A DNA stretch of 64,000 nucleotides from the NCBI GenBank assembly GCA_963733915.1, contig CAVTEP010000006.1, positions 496,001 to 560,000 of the forward strand, in the 5' to 3' direction. The notes beneath the pieces were generated by a model. That model worked only from the letters and a program-made list of their open reading frames with translations. It was not told the DNA's origin and ran no database searches. Origin of the DNA: Sulfomarinibacter sp963733915 (GTDB taxonomy: Bacteria > Acidobacteriota > Thermoanaerobaculia > Thermoanaerobaculales > Sulfomarinibacteraceae). Each line of letters starts with the position of its first letter. Within the stretch, counting starts at the first letter, position 1. Shown here in pieces: positions 43,866 to 53,037 of this stretch. The position numbers and the translations under genes are program-made.

Positions 43866-45320
43866 GTGCCCGCCGTGAAATCCCTGCTGAAACGCATCCG
43901 GGTTCCGCACGTGTTCACGCTGCTCCTCGGCGTGGTCTTCGTGTGCAGCCTGCTGACCTATGTCGTTCCGTCAGGACGGTACGAGCGCCAGATCCGGACC
44001 GTGGGTGGGCTCGAACGGACCGTGGTGGTGCCGGACACCTACCGGACGATACCCAAGCACAGATCCGCAAAGGGCCTGGTCCTCGACGACGAGGTTCCGG
44101 GTATGGCGAGCCCGGTGAGTCTCGAAGAATTTCTGAGCGCCGTCCCCCGCGGCATGGTGGCGGCGGCCGACATCATATTCTTCATCTTCGTCATCGGCGG
44201 CGTGTTCGGCATTCTCCAGGCGACCGACACCATTCCCGCGGTGCTTCACACGGTCCTGAATCGATTCCGCCACTCCTGGCGTCTGCTCACCGTCGTCCTC
44301 ATGACGATCATCGCCATCGGCGGCTCGACCTTGGGTATGGGAGAAGAGTTCATTCCCCTGGTGCCGATTTTCCTCATCGTCGCAAAGGAGATCGGTTGTG
44401 ACAGGGTTTTCGCCGTCGCGCTGGTCTACGTCGCGGGCGAAGTCGGTTTCGCCGCAGCCACGACCAACCCCTTCACCGTCAACATCGCCCAGGACATCGC
44501 TGAGATCCCCCTCAACAGCGCGATCCCATTTCGCCTCGTCTTTTTCGTCTGCTGCATGGCTGTTACGCTCGTCTACACCCTGCGTTACGGAGATCGGATT
44601 CGCAGGGACCCGACGGCTTCGATCATGGCCGACGACCCGTTCCAGCTTCCCGATGACCACGCCGAGGCGCCGTCGCTGCGACCCGCCCACGTGGCGATCC
44701 TCGTCGCGTGCGCCGCAATCTTTGTGTTCATCCTGTACGCGGTCCAGCAACGGGGCTGGTGGCTGAGCCAGATGGCCGGAGGATTTCTCCTCATGGGGTT
44801 GGTCGCCATCCTGATCGCTCGCCTCCCGCTGGCCGATGCAGCTCGCTCGGCGGTACGAGGAATGGAAGACATGACGGTTGCGGCCATGGTGGTCGGATTC
44901 GCGCGCGGCGTCACAATCGTGCTCGACGACGGCCAGATCCTCGACACTCTGATCTTCTCTGCGAGTGCGATGCTGCAACATGTGCCTCGATACGTGGCTG
45001 CAGAGGGTATGTTGGCCTTTCAGACGATTCTGAACTTCTTCATCCCGTCCGGGTCGGGCCAGGCGGCCGTGACGATGCCCCTCATGGCTCCGCTTTCCGA
45101 TGTGCTCGGACTGACCCGCCAGACTGCGGTCTTCGCCTTCACCTGCGGCGATGGTTTCTCCAATACGGTCATCCCGACCTCCGGCATTCTCATGGCGTCG
45201 CTCGGACTCGCCCGAGTTCCCTACGAGCGATGGCTGCGGTTCATGGTCCCACTGCTGCTCCAGTTGCTGGCCCTCGCCGCCGTGTTCCTGGCCGCCGCAG
45301 TGGCTCTCAATCTCCAATAG
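43866..45320 (+). CDS. YfcC/DcuC-superfamily transporter
   Basis: 484 residues with about 12 transmembrane helices. The N-terminal VPHVFTLLLGVVFVCSLLTYVVPSG and GMGEEFIPLVPIFLIVAKEIG, plus the late FFIPSGSGQAAVTMPLMAPLSD, match the YfcC (DUF3360-like, DcuC/arginine-ornithine antiporter-related) family. It imports or exchanges organic anions or amino acids; the substrate is not known. It starts at GTG 43866 with a weak ribosome site. Its position just before the c-di-GMP/purine block could mean it carries a purine-derived acid, but that is speculative. Confidence 0.85.
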   Translation: MPAVKSLLKRIRVPHVFTLLLGVVFVCSLLTYVVPSGRYERQIRTVGGLERTVVVPDTYRTIPKHRSAKGLVLDDEVPGMASPVSLEEFLSAVPRGMVAAADIIFFIFVIGGVFGILQATDTIPAVLHTVLNRFRHSWRLLTVVLMTIIAIGGSTLGMGEEFIPLVPIFLIVAKEIGCDRVFAVALVYVAGEVGFAAATTNPFTVNIAQDIAEIPLNSAIPFRLVFFVCCMAVTLVYTLRYGDRIRRDPTASIMADDPFQLPDDHAEAPSLRPAHVAILVACAAIFVFILYAVQQRGWWLSQMAGGFLLMGLVAILIARLPLADAARSAVRGMEDMTVAAMVVGFARGVTIVLDDGQILDTLIFSASAMLQHVPRYVAAEGMLAFQTILNFFIPSGSGQAAVTMPLMAPLSDVLGLTRQTAVFAFTCGDGFSNTVIPTSGILMASLGLARVPYERWLRFMVPLLLQLLALAAVFLAAAVALNLQ

Positions 45321-45527
45321 ACCCGACCGCATCGGCCCCGCAGCTCGGGGTTGGGATATCAACCGCGGACCCTCAGCGAGACCGCCGCTCGGAACCCATC
45401 CATCTCCCTCAATGCACACGTGATAAGCTATTTGGAATGGATGAGGGCCGGTCCGTCACCGGTCCCATTACCGTGTTTTCGCAGTGAACCGAACGAAGTT
45501 GCGTCGCGAGGTGTGGTGGAATCATCA

Positions 45528-47666
45528 ATGACGTCGAACACCGCCCAAGACACCGGTAAAGGTTTCATCACCGGTCTGACCAGTTTTGAGACGCCGAATC
45601 TCGAGGTGATCGCGAAGCGGCGCCTCCAGCTGTGGGCGATGACGCTGTCACTGCTCGTGCTGAGCGTGGCTGTGCTGAGCCTGGTGCTGTTCTGGGGCAA
45701 TGCCGAGTCGAACTTCACGCCGACGCGAACAGTCATTTACCTCGGTGTGGTGGTGTTGGTCGTCCTTTTCAGTGCGTACGCCATCAAGAAGGAGTTCGAT
45801 CTGCGCGCGCTGACCGAGGAGCTGTTGGACGAGCGGGTTCTCGCTGCGGCCCTGACCAACAGCCTCCGTGAGGCGCACGTCCTCATCGAGTCCGGACGAG
45901 AAACACCGGTTCGCCTCGACGTCAAGCAAGTGCTCGATTCCGTTCTCGGCTGTTCGATGGACCTTCTCGACGGTCTCAGCGGTTCAATCATGCTCATGCA
46001 CTCGGAGAGAGAGCTGCGGACTGCTTGCTCGATGGGCGACAGCGCGGCCCAGGGCGCCCGGGTCGGGCTCAACGAGGGCATCGCGGGCCAGGTCGCGGCT
46101 ACTCGCGAACCGGTCCTGATTCTCGGTATGTTCGACTGGACCCACTACGAGAATGATGAGGCGCCGCGGCCGGCAAGTGCTGTCTCGGTGCCGTTGGTGA
46201 ACGGCGATGAACTCATCGGGGTCCTCAATGTGAATGCCAAACCCGACCGCAAGTATACCGAACGTGATCTGCGGGCAATGAATCTGTTCGGGATGCAGGC
46301 CGGGGCGGCAATCGCCGCCGCCCGCGCCTACGAGGCCACGCTCAAGGTGTCGGATCAAAGCAACTACCAGGCGTTGCACGATCCGTTGACCGGGCTCCCG
46401 AATCGTGCCCTGCTCCTGGACCGCCTCGGCAACAGCCTTGCCCGCCGCCGCCCGCCCGGCCACGCCGCCGTCCTGATGTTTCTCGATCTCGACGGTTTCA
46501 AGCGGGTCAACGACAGCCTCGGGCATTCGGCCGGCGACCAGGTGCTGATCGCTCTCGCCGAGCGCTTGCGAAAGAGCGTCCGCGCGGGCGATTCGGTCGC
46601 TCACTTCGGCGGCGACGAATTCGCAATCCTGCTCGAGGCCAAGGACCCGGACGAGGCGACAGCTGCCGCCAAAAGGATCCTCGCCGACCTGTCACAGCCT
46701 TTTCCGATCGAGGACCGGGAAGTTCGTTTTACCGCCAGTGTCGGTATCGCTCTCGCGCAATCCTCAGCCGTGCGCTCCGAGGAGTTGATGCGGAACGCGT
46801 TCACCGCGCTCCACATCGCCAAGGAACGCGGCAAGGGCGAAATCGCGGTCTTCGAGCAGGCCATGCACTCCAGCGCCCTGAGCCGGCTCGATCTCGAACA
46901 GGAGCTGCGGCACGCGGTCGAGAACCAGGGCCTCGACGTCTACTTCCAGCCGTTGATGAACCTCTCGGACCTGACGGTTCACGGCTTCGAAGCCCTGGTG
47001 CGGTGGATTCACCCCGAGAAAGGGGTGATCTCCGCCTTCCATTTCATTCCACTGGCCGAAGACGCCGGGCTCCTGCCCCAGATCGACCGCATGGTCCTCA
47101 AGCGCGCCTGCGCGAAGTTGAAAGAACTCAACTCCACGATCTTTGCAGCTAAACCGGCCGCCGCCCATGTCAATCTCTCGCCTACCAGCATCCGCCAACC
47201 GGACTTCGTGGCCACCCTGGCCGAGGACCTCAGGGATTCGGGACTCGCACCCCAGCATCTGGTCCTCGAGATCACCGAGAGCGTCATGATGCACGACGTC
47301 GAGCAGGCGGCCAGCAGGCTACGGGCGATCAAGTCCCTCGGCGTCCAACTGGCGCTCGACGATTTCGGGACCGGTTACTCGTCGCTGAGCTACCTGCGGA
47401 GCTTTCCCGTCGATGTGGTCAAGATCGACAAGATCTTTGTCGACGAGATCGAATCCGACCGCGGTGCGTCGGCGCTTGTCCAGGCCATCCTCAAGCTTGG
47501 CATTGGTCTCACCTTCGAGGTGGTCGCCGAGGGCATCGAGACCCAGGAGCAACTCAAGAGCCTGCTCGACCTCGGGTGCCGCTACGGCCAGGGCTACTAC
47601 CTTGCCCGCCCTTTGTCGAACCCACAGTTGGAGGATTTTCTGGAGCGCATCCGCAAGGCGTCGTGA
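45528..47666 (+). CDS. Membrane GAF-GGDEF-EAL cyclic-di-GMP enzyme
   Basis: 712 residues. Two N-terminal transmembrane helices (about 38-58 and 67-87) precede a coiled segment, a GAF domain (about 130-265, with SGSIMLMHSERELRTACSMG), a GGDEF domain with FGGDEFAIL (about 360) and an EAL domain with FEALVRW (about 487), ITESVMM and DDFGTGYSSLSYLRS. Both catalytic motifs look intact, so it may make and break c-di-GMP. The start at ATG 45528 is chosen over upstream in-frame codons because the upstream stretch looks non-coding. It ends 51 bp before the xanthine dehydrogenase gene, same strand. Confidence 0.9.
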   Translation: MTSNTAQDTGKGFITGLTSFETPNLEVIAKRRLQLWAMTLSLLVLSVAVLSLVLFWGNAESNFTPTRTVIYLGVVVLVVLFSAYAIKKEFDLRALTEELLDERVLAAALTNSLREAHVLIESGRETPVRLDVKQVLDSVLGCSMDLLDGLSGSIMLMHSERELRTACSMGDSAAQGARVGLNEGIAGQVAATREPVLILGMFDWTHYENDEAPRPASAVSVPLVNGDELIGVLNVNAKPDRKYTERDLRAMNLFGMQAGAAIAAARAYEATLKVSDQSNYQALHDPLTGLPNRALLLDRLGNSLARRRPPGHAAVLMFLDLDGFKRVNDSLGHSAGDQVLIALAERLRKSVRAGDSVAHFGGDEFAILLEAKDPDEATAAAKRILADLSQPFPIEDREVRFTASVGIALAQSSAVRSEELMRNAFTALHIAKERGKGEIAVFEQAMHSSALSRLDLEQELRHAVENQGLDVYFQPLMNLSDLTVHGFEALVRWIHPEKGVISAFHFIPLAEDAGLLPQIDRMVLKRACAKLKELNSTIFAAKPAAAHVNLSPTSIRQPDFVATLAEDLRDSGLAPQHLVLEITESVMMHDVEQAASRLRAIKSLGVQLALDDFGTGYSSLSYLRSFPVDVVKIDKIFVDEIESDRGASALVQAILKLGIGLTFEVVAEGIETQEQLKSLLDLGCRYGQGYYLARPLSNPQLEDFLERIRKAS

Positions 47667-47717
47667 TACCCTGATTCGAGACCCACTCTCAGTGGTTCGC
47701 GACGATCGGACGTCAGG

Positions 47718-49130
47718 ATGCTGCGGTTCGTCCTCAACAACGGCGCGGTGGAGGTGGCGACCCAACCCGGGTTACCGACCCTCGATTACCTCCGCGACAC
47801 TGCACGGCTGACAGGAGTCAAACACGCCTGTCGGGAGGGAGATTGCGGTTCCTGCGTCGTTCTTCTCGGCCGGCCCGTAGCCGGCGCCGTGAGTTACCAA
47901 GTCGTGACTTCGTGTCTGTTGCCGATGGGCGCCCTCGACGGTCGCCATCTGGTGACTGTGGAAGGTCTCAACTCGGCCGGGCTTGGACCCTTTCAACTCG
48001 CGATCGCGAGCGAGGGAGGCTCCCAGTGCGGCTTCTGCACACCGGGATTTGTGGTTGCGTTTACCGGTCATTTGCTCGAGACCGAGACCTGGAGCCTCGA
48101 AGCTGCCGTCGAGGCGGTGGCCGGCAACATCTGCCGCTGCACCGGTTATGCCTCCATTCGCCGCGCCATGGCGGAAGCTCTCGGGCGTCTGCGGGAGCGG
48201 GTTGACCCTGCCGAGGACCGCGTACCGGCGCTCGTTCGAGAGGGCTTCCTCCCCGATTACTTCGTCGGTGCCAGGAACCTCCTGGCCGGTCTCGAGCCGG
48301 CCACGTCTTCGCCCCCAGCGCCCTCGCAACGGGTGGTGGCCGGCGGAACCGACCTCTATGTGCAGCGACCCGACGAGCTCGCGACCGCCGACGTATGGGT
48401 GCTGCCGGTCGAAACCGAGCGGCCGGTGTGGCGCGATGGCGACCACATTTACCTCGCTGCCACCGCGACCGCCGAGGATATGAAGCGATCGCTCCTCCTC
48501 GGGGAGGCCGTCGGCGATCTCGATCGAGCCATGGCCTTGATGGGCTCGCTTCCGATCCGCAACCGTGCGACGATTGCCGGCAATATCGTCAACGCCTCTC
48601 CGATCGGCGACATGACCATCGTCCTGCTCGCTCTCGATTCCGAGATCGGGCTCGCACGGGGTGAAGAACGCCGTTCGCTTCCGCTGCGGCAGTTCTTCCA
48701 GGGCTACAAGCTCCTCGATCTCCGGCCGGGGGAACTCGTGGAGTGGGTCCGCTTCCTCGCACCGAAGGACGGATCAGTTTTCAATTTCGAAAAAGTGAGC
48801 AAACGAACCCACCTCGATATCGCCAGCGTCAATAGCGCTGTCTCCATGCATGTCGACGACGGGCGCATCACCGCCGCCTGTCTCTCCGCCGGCGGCGTTG
48901 CCCCGATCCCCTTTCAGCTCGAGCGCACGGCGGCTTTTCTGGTGGGACGCGCGCCGGATGCCGAGTCCGCGCGCCACGCGGCGTCCCTCGCCCGGGAAGA
49001 GGTTGCGCCGATTTCCGACGTCCGCGGTTCGGCCGACTACAAACGGCTGCTCCTCGGGCAGCTCGTCCTCGCGCACTTCAACGTCCTCTTCGGCCTCGAA
49101 GCAGGCCTCCTCGAGGAGGCGGCCGGATGA
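47718..49130 (+). CDS. xdhA: Xanthine dehydrogenase, 2Fe-2S and FAD subunit
   Basis: 470 residues. Two N-terminal 2Fe-2S clusters: plant-type CREGDCGSCVV (Cys38, 43, 46) and the helical pair CGFCTPGF and NICRCTGYASIR. The FAD domain follows with VVAGGTDLYVQ and NRATIAGNIVNASPIGDM. It passes electrons from the molybdenum subunit to NAD. ATG 47718; it overlaps the next gene as ATGA. Unlike the CoxS/CoxM type, the Fe-S and FAD modules are fused, as in proteobacterial XdhA. Confidence 0.93.
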   Translation: MLRFVLNNGAVEVATQPGLPTLDYLRDTARLTGVKHACREGDCGSCVVLLGRPVAGAVSYQVVTSCLLPMGALDGRHLVTVEGLNSAGLGPFQLAIASEGGSQCGFCTPGFVVAFTGHLLETETWSLEAAVEAVAGNICRCTGYASIRRAMAEALGRLRERVDPAEDRVPALVREGFLPDYFVGARNLLAGLEPATSSPPAPSQRVVAGGTDLYVQRPDELATADVWVLPVETERPVWRDGDHIYLAATATAEDMKRSLLLGEAVGDLDRAMALMGSLPIRNRATIAGNIVNASPIGDMTIVLLALDSEIGLARGEERRSLPLRQFFQGYKLLDLRPGELVEWVRFLAPKDGSVFNFEKVSKRTHLDIASVNSAVSMHVDDGRITAACLSAGGVAPIPFQLERTAAFLVGRAPDAESARHAASLAREEVAPISDVRGSADYKRLLLGQLVLAHFNVLFGLEAGLLEEAAG

Positions 49131-51427
49131 GCAACCACGAGATCGGCCCCCACACTCGCGGAGAGTCGATATTCGTCGGTGATATCCCCGATCCCCCGGG
49201 CGCGCTGCACGCCGCGGTGCTGTGCTCGACCGTCGCCCACGGTCGCATCGTCCGCCTCGACACTTCCCCGGCGGCTTCGCTTGACGGCGTTTCCGCGATC
49301 TTCACAGCAGCGGACATTCCGGGTGATAACCAGATCGGTGGCATCGTCCAGGATGAGCCGCTGCTGGCCGAAGGCGGGGTCCATTTTGTGGGTCAGCCGA
49401 TCCTCGCGCTCATCGCCGATTCTCCCCGTCGTGCACGCGAAGCGGTTGCGGCGATTGCGATCGAGATCGACGAGCTCCCCGGTGTCTTCGATGCGCGCCA
49501 GGCGGCCGCGGCGGGATCACTCATCGTCCCGTCCCGCACGCTCTCGCTCGGCGACATCGACGCCGCCTGGGCGGAATGCGAGCTGGTCGTCGAAGGCCGC
49601 ACCGAGTCCGGCGGGCAGGAGCACCTCTATCTCGAGACGCAGGCGGCCCTCGTCACCCCGGGTGAAGGGAATCGGTTGCGAATCCTCTCCTCCACTCAGG
49701 CCCCGACCGCGGTGCAGCGAATCGTGGCCCGCGTCCTCGATCTGCCCATGAATGCGATCGAGGTCGACGTCGCCCGCCTTGGCGGGGCGTTCGGCGGCAA
49801 GGAAGACCAGGCGACGCCGTGGGCCGCAATCGCTGCCCTCGCAGCCTACCGTCTGCGGCGGCCGGTTCGGATCGCGCTCAGCCGGGGTGAGGACATGCGG
49901 ATGACGGGCAAGCGCCATCCGTACTCGTCGGACTTCCGAATCGGCCTCGACGGCGACGGCCACATCCTCGCCTACGAAGCGACCTACTATCAGAACGCCG
50001 GCGCCGCCGCCGATCTGTCGCCCGCCATCCTCGAGCGGAGCCTGTTTCACTCCACCAACAGCTATTTCATTCCGAACGTGCGCGTCACCGCCTACAGTTG
50101 CCGGACCAATCTGCCGCCGTTTACCGCCTTTCGCGGATTCGGCGCGCCGCAGGCGATGTTCGTGCTCGAATCGGCCATCACCCGGGCGGCCGAGGCGATG
50201 GGTGTAGATCGCCTCGAGATTCAGCGTCGAAACCTTTTGTCGAAGGGTGATCTCTTCCCCTACGGCATGCGCGCCCAGCAGGGCCACGCCCGCCGCTCCT
50301 TCGGAGAGCTCGAACAACGATTCGATATCGAGGCCCTGAGGCAGGATGTCGACAAACACAACCGCGCGAACCCGCTTTCGAAGAAGGGTCTCGCGGTGAT
50401 GCCGGTATGTTTCGGAATCTCATTCACCTCCACCTTTCTCAACCAGGCCGCCGCGCTGGTGCATGTCTATACCGATGGCAGCGTCAGCGTCAGCACGGGT
50501 GCGGTGGAGATGGGCCAGGGCGTCAACGCCAAGATTCTCAATGTCGCCGCCCACAACCTCGGTGTGGACGGGGGTCGGATCAGCATCGAGACCACCAACA
50601 CTCTGCGCGTCGCCAACACATCCCCCACCGCGGCCAGCTCGGGAGCGGACATGAATGGGCGCGCCACCGAGATCGCGTGCCGCACCATCGTCAAACGACT
50701 GCTGGGAGTCGCCGCCGATCTGCTCGACGAGGATGTCGATCGACTGGCGATCACCGATGGGAGGGTCACCATCGAGGAAAAACCCACCGAGCTGGGCTGG
50801 AAAAGGCTGGTGTGGGAGGCCTACCTGCGTCGCGTCAGCCTGTCGGCTCAGGCCCACTACGCGACACCAAGAATCCATTACGACCGGGATCGCGAGCAGG
50901 GCGAACCCTTCGCCTACCACGTCTACGGCGCTGCGGTGATCGAGGCCACCGTGGACTGTCTGCGCGGCACCTACACCGTCGACCGGATCGGGATCGTCCA
51001 CGACGCCGGCCGCAGCCTCAATCTCACGGTCGACACGGGCCAGCTCGAGGGCGGGCTGGTCCAGGGCATCGGCTGGATGACGATGGAAGAGCTGGTTTTC
51101 GCCAATGGCAGAAACCTCACCGATACCCTCTCGACCTACAAGATTCCGGACATCCTCTGTACCCCGGAGATCGAGGGCCATTTTCTCGAAGACGCCGACA
51201 ACCCCGAGGCGGTGATGCGCTCGAAGGCGATCGGCGAACCGCCGCTGATGTACGGTATCGGCGCCTACTTCGCGCTTCTCGACGCGATGCGCGCATTCCG
51301 ACCGGAGCGCGAAGCCATCTTCCACGCCCCGATGACGCCGGAAAGGGTATTGATGTTCCTGCACGGCGACCGGCAATCGGCCCCAGCCAAAGAAATCGCC
51401 GAAGCCGCAGCCGTTGTTCAACGTTAG
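49127..51427 (+). CDS. xdhB: Xanthine dehydrogenase, molybdopterin-binding subunit
   Basis: 766 residues, the usual length. It binds the molybdenum cofactor and hydroxylates hypoxanthine and xanthine. The Mo-site motifs are LGGAFGGKEDQ, FRGFGAPQAMF (arginine that orients xanthine) and KAIGEPPLMYGIGAYF with the catalytic glutamate. All are canonical, which favours a purine substrate over aldehydes or CO. It overlaps xdhA. It is followed by a 660-bp gap and then xdhC. Confidence 0.94.
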   Translation: MSNHEIGPHTRGESIFVGDIPDPPGALHAAVLCSTVAHGRIVRLDTSPAASLDGVSAIFTAADIPGDNQIGGIVQDEPLLAEGGVHFVGQPILALIADSPRRAREAVAAIAIEIDELPGVFDARQAAAAGSLIVPSRTLSLGDIDAAWAECELVVEGRTESGGQEHLYLETQAALVTPGEGNRLRILSSTQAPTAVQRIVARVLDLPMNAIEVDVARLGGAFGGKEDQATPWAAIAALAAYRLRRPVRIALSRGEDMRMTGKRHPYSSDFRIGLDGDGHILAYEATYYQNAGAAADLSPAILERSLFHSTNSYFIPNVRVTAYSCRTNLPPFTAFRGFGAPQAMFVLESAITRAAEAMGVDRLEIQRRNLLSKGDLFPYGMRAQQGHARRSFGELEQRFDIEALRQDVDKHNRANPLSKKGLAVMPVCFGISFTSTFLNQAAALVHVYTDGSVSVSTGAVEMGQGVNAKILNVAAHNLGVDGGRISIETTNTLRVANTSPTAASSGADMNGRATEIACRTIVKRLLGVAADLLDEDVDRLAITDGRVTIEEKPTELGWKRLVWEAYLRRVSLSAQAHYATPRIHYDRDREQGEPFAYHVYGAAVIEATVDCLRGTYTVDRIGIVHDAGRSLNLTVDTGQLEGGLVQGIGWMTMEELVFANGRNLTDTLSTYKIPDILCTPEIEGHFLEDADNPEAVMRSKAIGEPPLMYGIGAYFALLDAMRAFRPEREAIFHAPMTPERVLMFLHGDRQSAPAKEIAEAAAVVQR

Positions 51428-52092
51428 AACGTTAGGGTCTTCCGGAATTGCGTGGGGTGTCAACTCTTCAATTTCGGATTTCGGATTTCGGATTTTCCAC
51501 CCACCCGTCCCCGACGAGGTTGTCGCATCCGTTGGACGGGCGGTCAGGGGCGGCGGAGGGACGGCGGCACGGCCGTGGACCGCGTCAGGGACAGTTGACC
51601 GCGAAACTCCCGGCCGCCGGCCGGGAACGTCGATCAGGTCTGGGGGAGTAAGCGCAGGTCATGGGCGCAACTCGTAAAGATAATGAGCGCCAGTGGCGCC
51701 ACGTGACGGCGAAGGTGGCTGTCGACTTGGCTGAGCCGTAGGCGATCCTCCAGAAGTGCTGCCGTCCGGACCCCGTCTGCCGCGGACCGAGCTGGCCGAC
51801 CGGATCCCTGATCGGCGATCGACTTCAAAGGGGCGGAACCCTCACAAGCTTGATCGAATGCCAGCCGCGTCAAGGGCTTCGAGTGGGCAACGAGGGGGGT
51901 TCGTACGGCCTGGGTGTTCATGCCCTTCCTCGATGAAGCGGCCGTTCAACGTTGCACCCGGCCTCCCGATTGTATGGCTCCGCACGAGAGAACCCGAGGT
52001 TCTGCGTGGTAACGTGTCAACGTTCTGTCGCTGGGTTAGACGATTCCAACGACATCAATCCGATATGGGGCGTCGTCAGCTACAATCCACAA
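51420..52092. repeat. Repeat element and unexplained spacer between xdhB and xdhC
   Basis: AACGTT octads start at the xdhB stop (51420-51435). TTTCGGA heptads (about 51470-51495) and CCACCCACCCG follow. The remaining ~580 bp (51510-52092) have no gene I can support: ORFs there are short, differ in codon use from neighbours and match nothing I know. It could be the remnant of a decayed mobile element or gene. The end of this stretch presumably carries the xdhC promoter or leader. Confidence 0.55.
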
Positions 52093-53034
52093 ATGGCCTT
52101 CCCGAGACACACCCAGACCGACCCGTGGCAGTACGCCCTCGAGTCGCTTCGCGATGACCGGCGAACCGTGCTGGTGTTTGTCGTCGACCACTCCGGTTCG
52201 GTACCGGGCGTCACCGGCACCAAGGTGGTGGTTTCGGAGTCCGGGTTCGCCGGCACTATCGGCGGTGGTGCGGCAGAGAAGCAGCTGGTGGAACGGGCCG
52301 TCGCCCACAATGGTGCAGGGGAGATCTTCCGCTTCCGCCACACCCCGAGCGGCGGCGGCACCCTGTGCTCGGGAGTCCAGGACTTCGCCATCATTCTGCT
52401 GACGCAAAATGATGAGAAGGCTGTACAGTCAATCGTCGACGCGCTTGAAAACCACCGAACCGGCACTCTCCGCCTGTCGCCACGAGGTGTCGAATTTGAA
52501 CCCGGGGAAACCCAGCCGCATCAGTTTTCAGATGAAGGCGGGTCGTGGACTTACTCCGGTCCGGTCGGGCTGGTGGATACCCTCTATATCATCGGCGGCG
52601 GGCACGTCGGGCTGGCCCTGTCGCGGGTCATGGCCACCCTCCCCTTCCGGATCGTCGTGCTCGACAACCGTGAGGACCTGCCGACGATGGGCGTCAACCG
52701 TTGGGCCGACGATCAGCGGGTCGTCGACTTCGAGCACATCGGCGACCACGTCGCCGAAGGGGATCGGTCGTGGGTCGTGATCATGACCTTCGGGCACGTT
52801 CACGACCGCAAGGTGCTCGAGGGACTGCTGGCCAAGAAGCTCGCCTATATCGGGCTGATGGGCAGCAAGGCAAAGGTGCGCCAGATGTATGCTGCGATGG
52901 TCGCCGACGGCATACCGGAGACTGCCTTCGAAGGAGTGAAGGCCCCGCTCGGTCTGCCGATCGGCAGTCACACCCCCGAGGAGATCGCCATCAGCGTCGC
53001 CGCCGAGATCATCGCCGTCCGCAATCGGAGATAG
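52093..53034 (+). CDS. xdhC: XdhC/CoxI-family molybdenum-cofactor insertion protein
   Basis: 313 residues. The N-terminal XdhC/CoxI domain has LVFVVDHSGSVPGVTGTKVV, TIGGGAAEKQLV and GGGTLCSGVQDFAI. The C-terminal Rossmann domain has LYIIGGGHVGLALSRVMATL and ends LPIGSHTPEEIAISVAAEI. XdhC binds Moco, helps its sulfuration and inserts it into molybdenum hydroxylases. ATG 52093 is the first codon with homology. It lies between the two Mo-hydroxylases and could serve both. It ends 3 bp before the second enzyme. Confidence 0.92.
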   Translation: MAFPRHTQTDPWQYALESLRDDRRTVLVFVVDHSGSVPGVTGTKVVVSESGFAGTIGGGAAEKQLVERAVAHNGAGEIFRFRHTPSGGGTLCSGVQDFAIILLTQNDEKAVQSIVDALENHRTGTLRLSPRGVEFEPGETQPHQFSDEGGSWTYSGPVGLVDTLYIIGGGHVGLALSRVMATLPFRIVVLDNREDLPTMGVNRWADDQRVVDFEHIGDHVAEGDRSWVVIMTFGHVHDRKVLEGLLAKKLAYIGLMGSKAKVRQMYAAMVADGIPETAFEGVKAPLGLPIGSHTPEEIAISVAAEIIAVRNRR

Positions 53035-53037
53035 AGC

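Noticed and set aside
51634..51921. Minus-strand ORF in the xdhB-xdhC gap as a transposase fragment
   Set aside because: It contains no DDE residues or recognisable transposase motif, and its codon use differs from the neighbours; the evidence is too weak to call.
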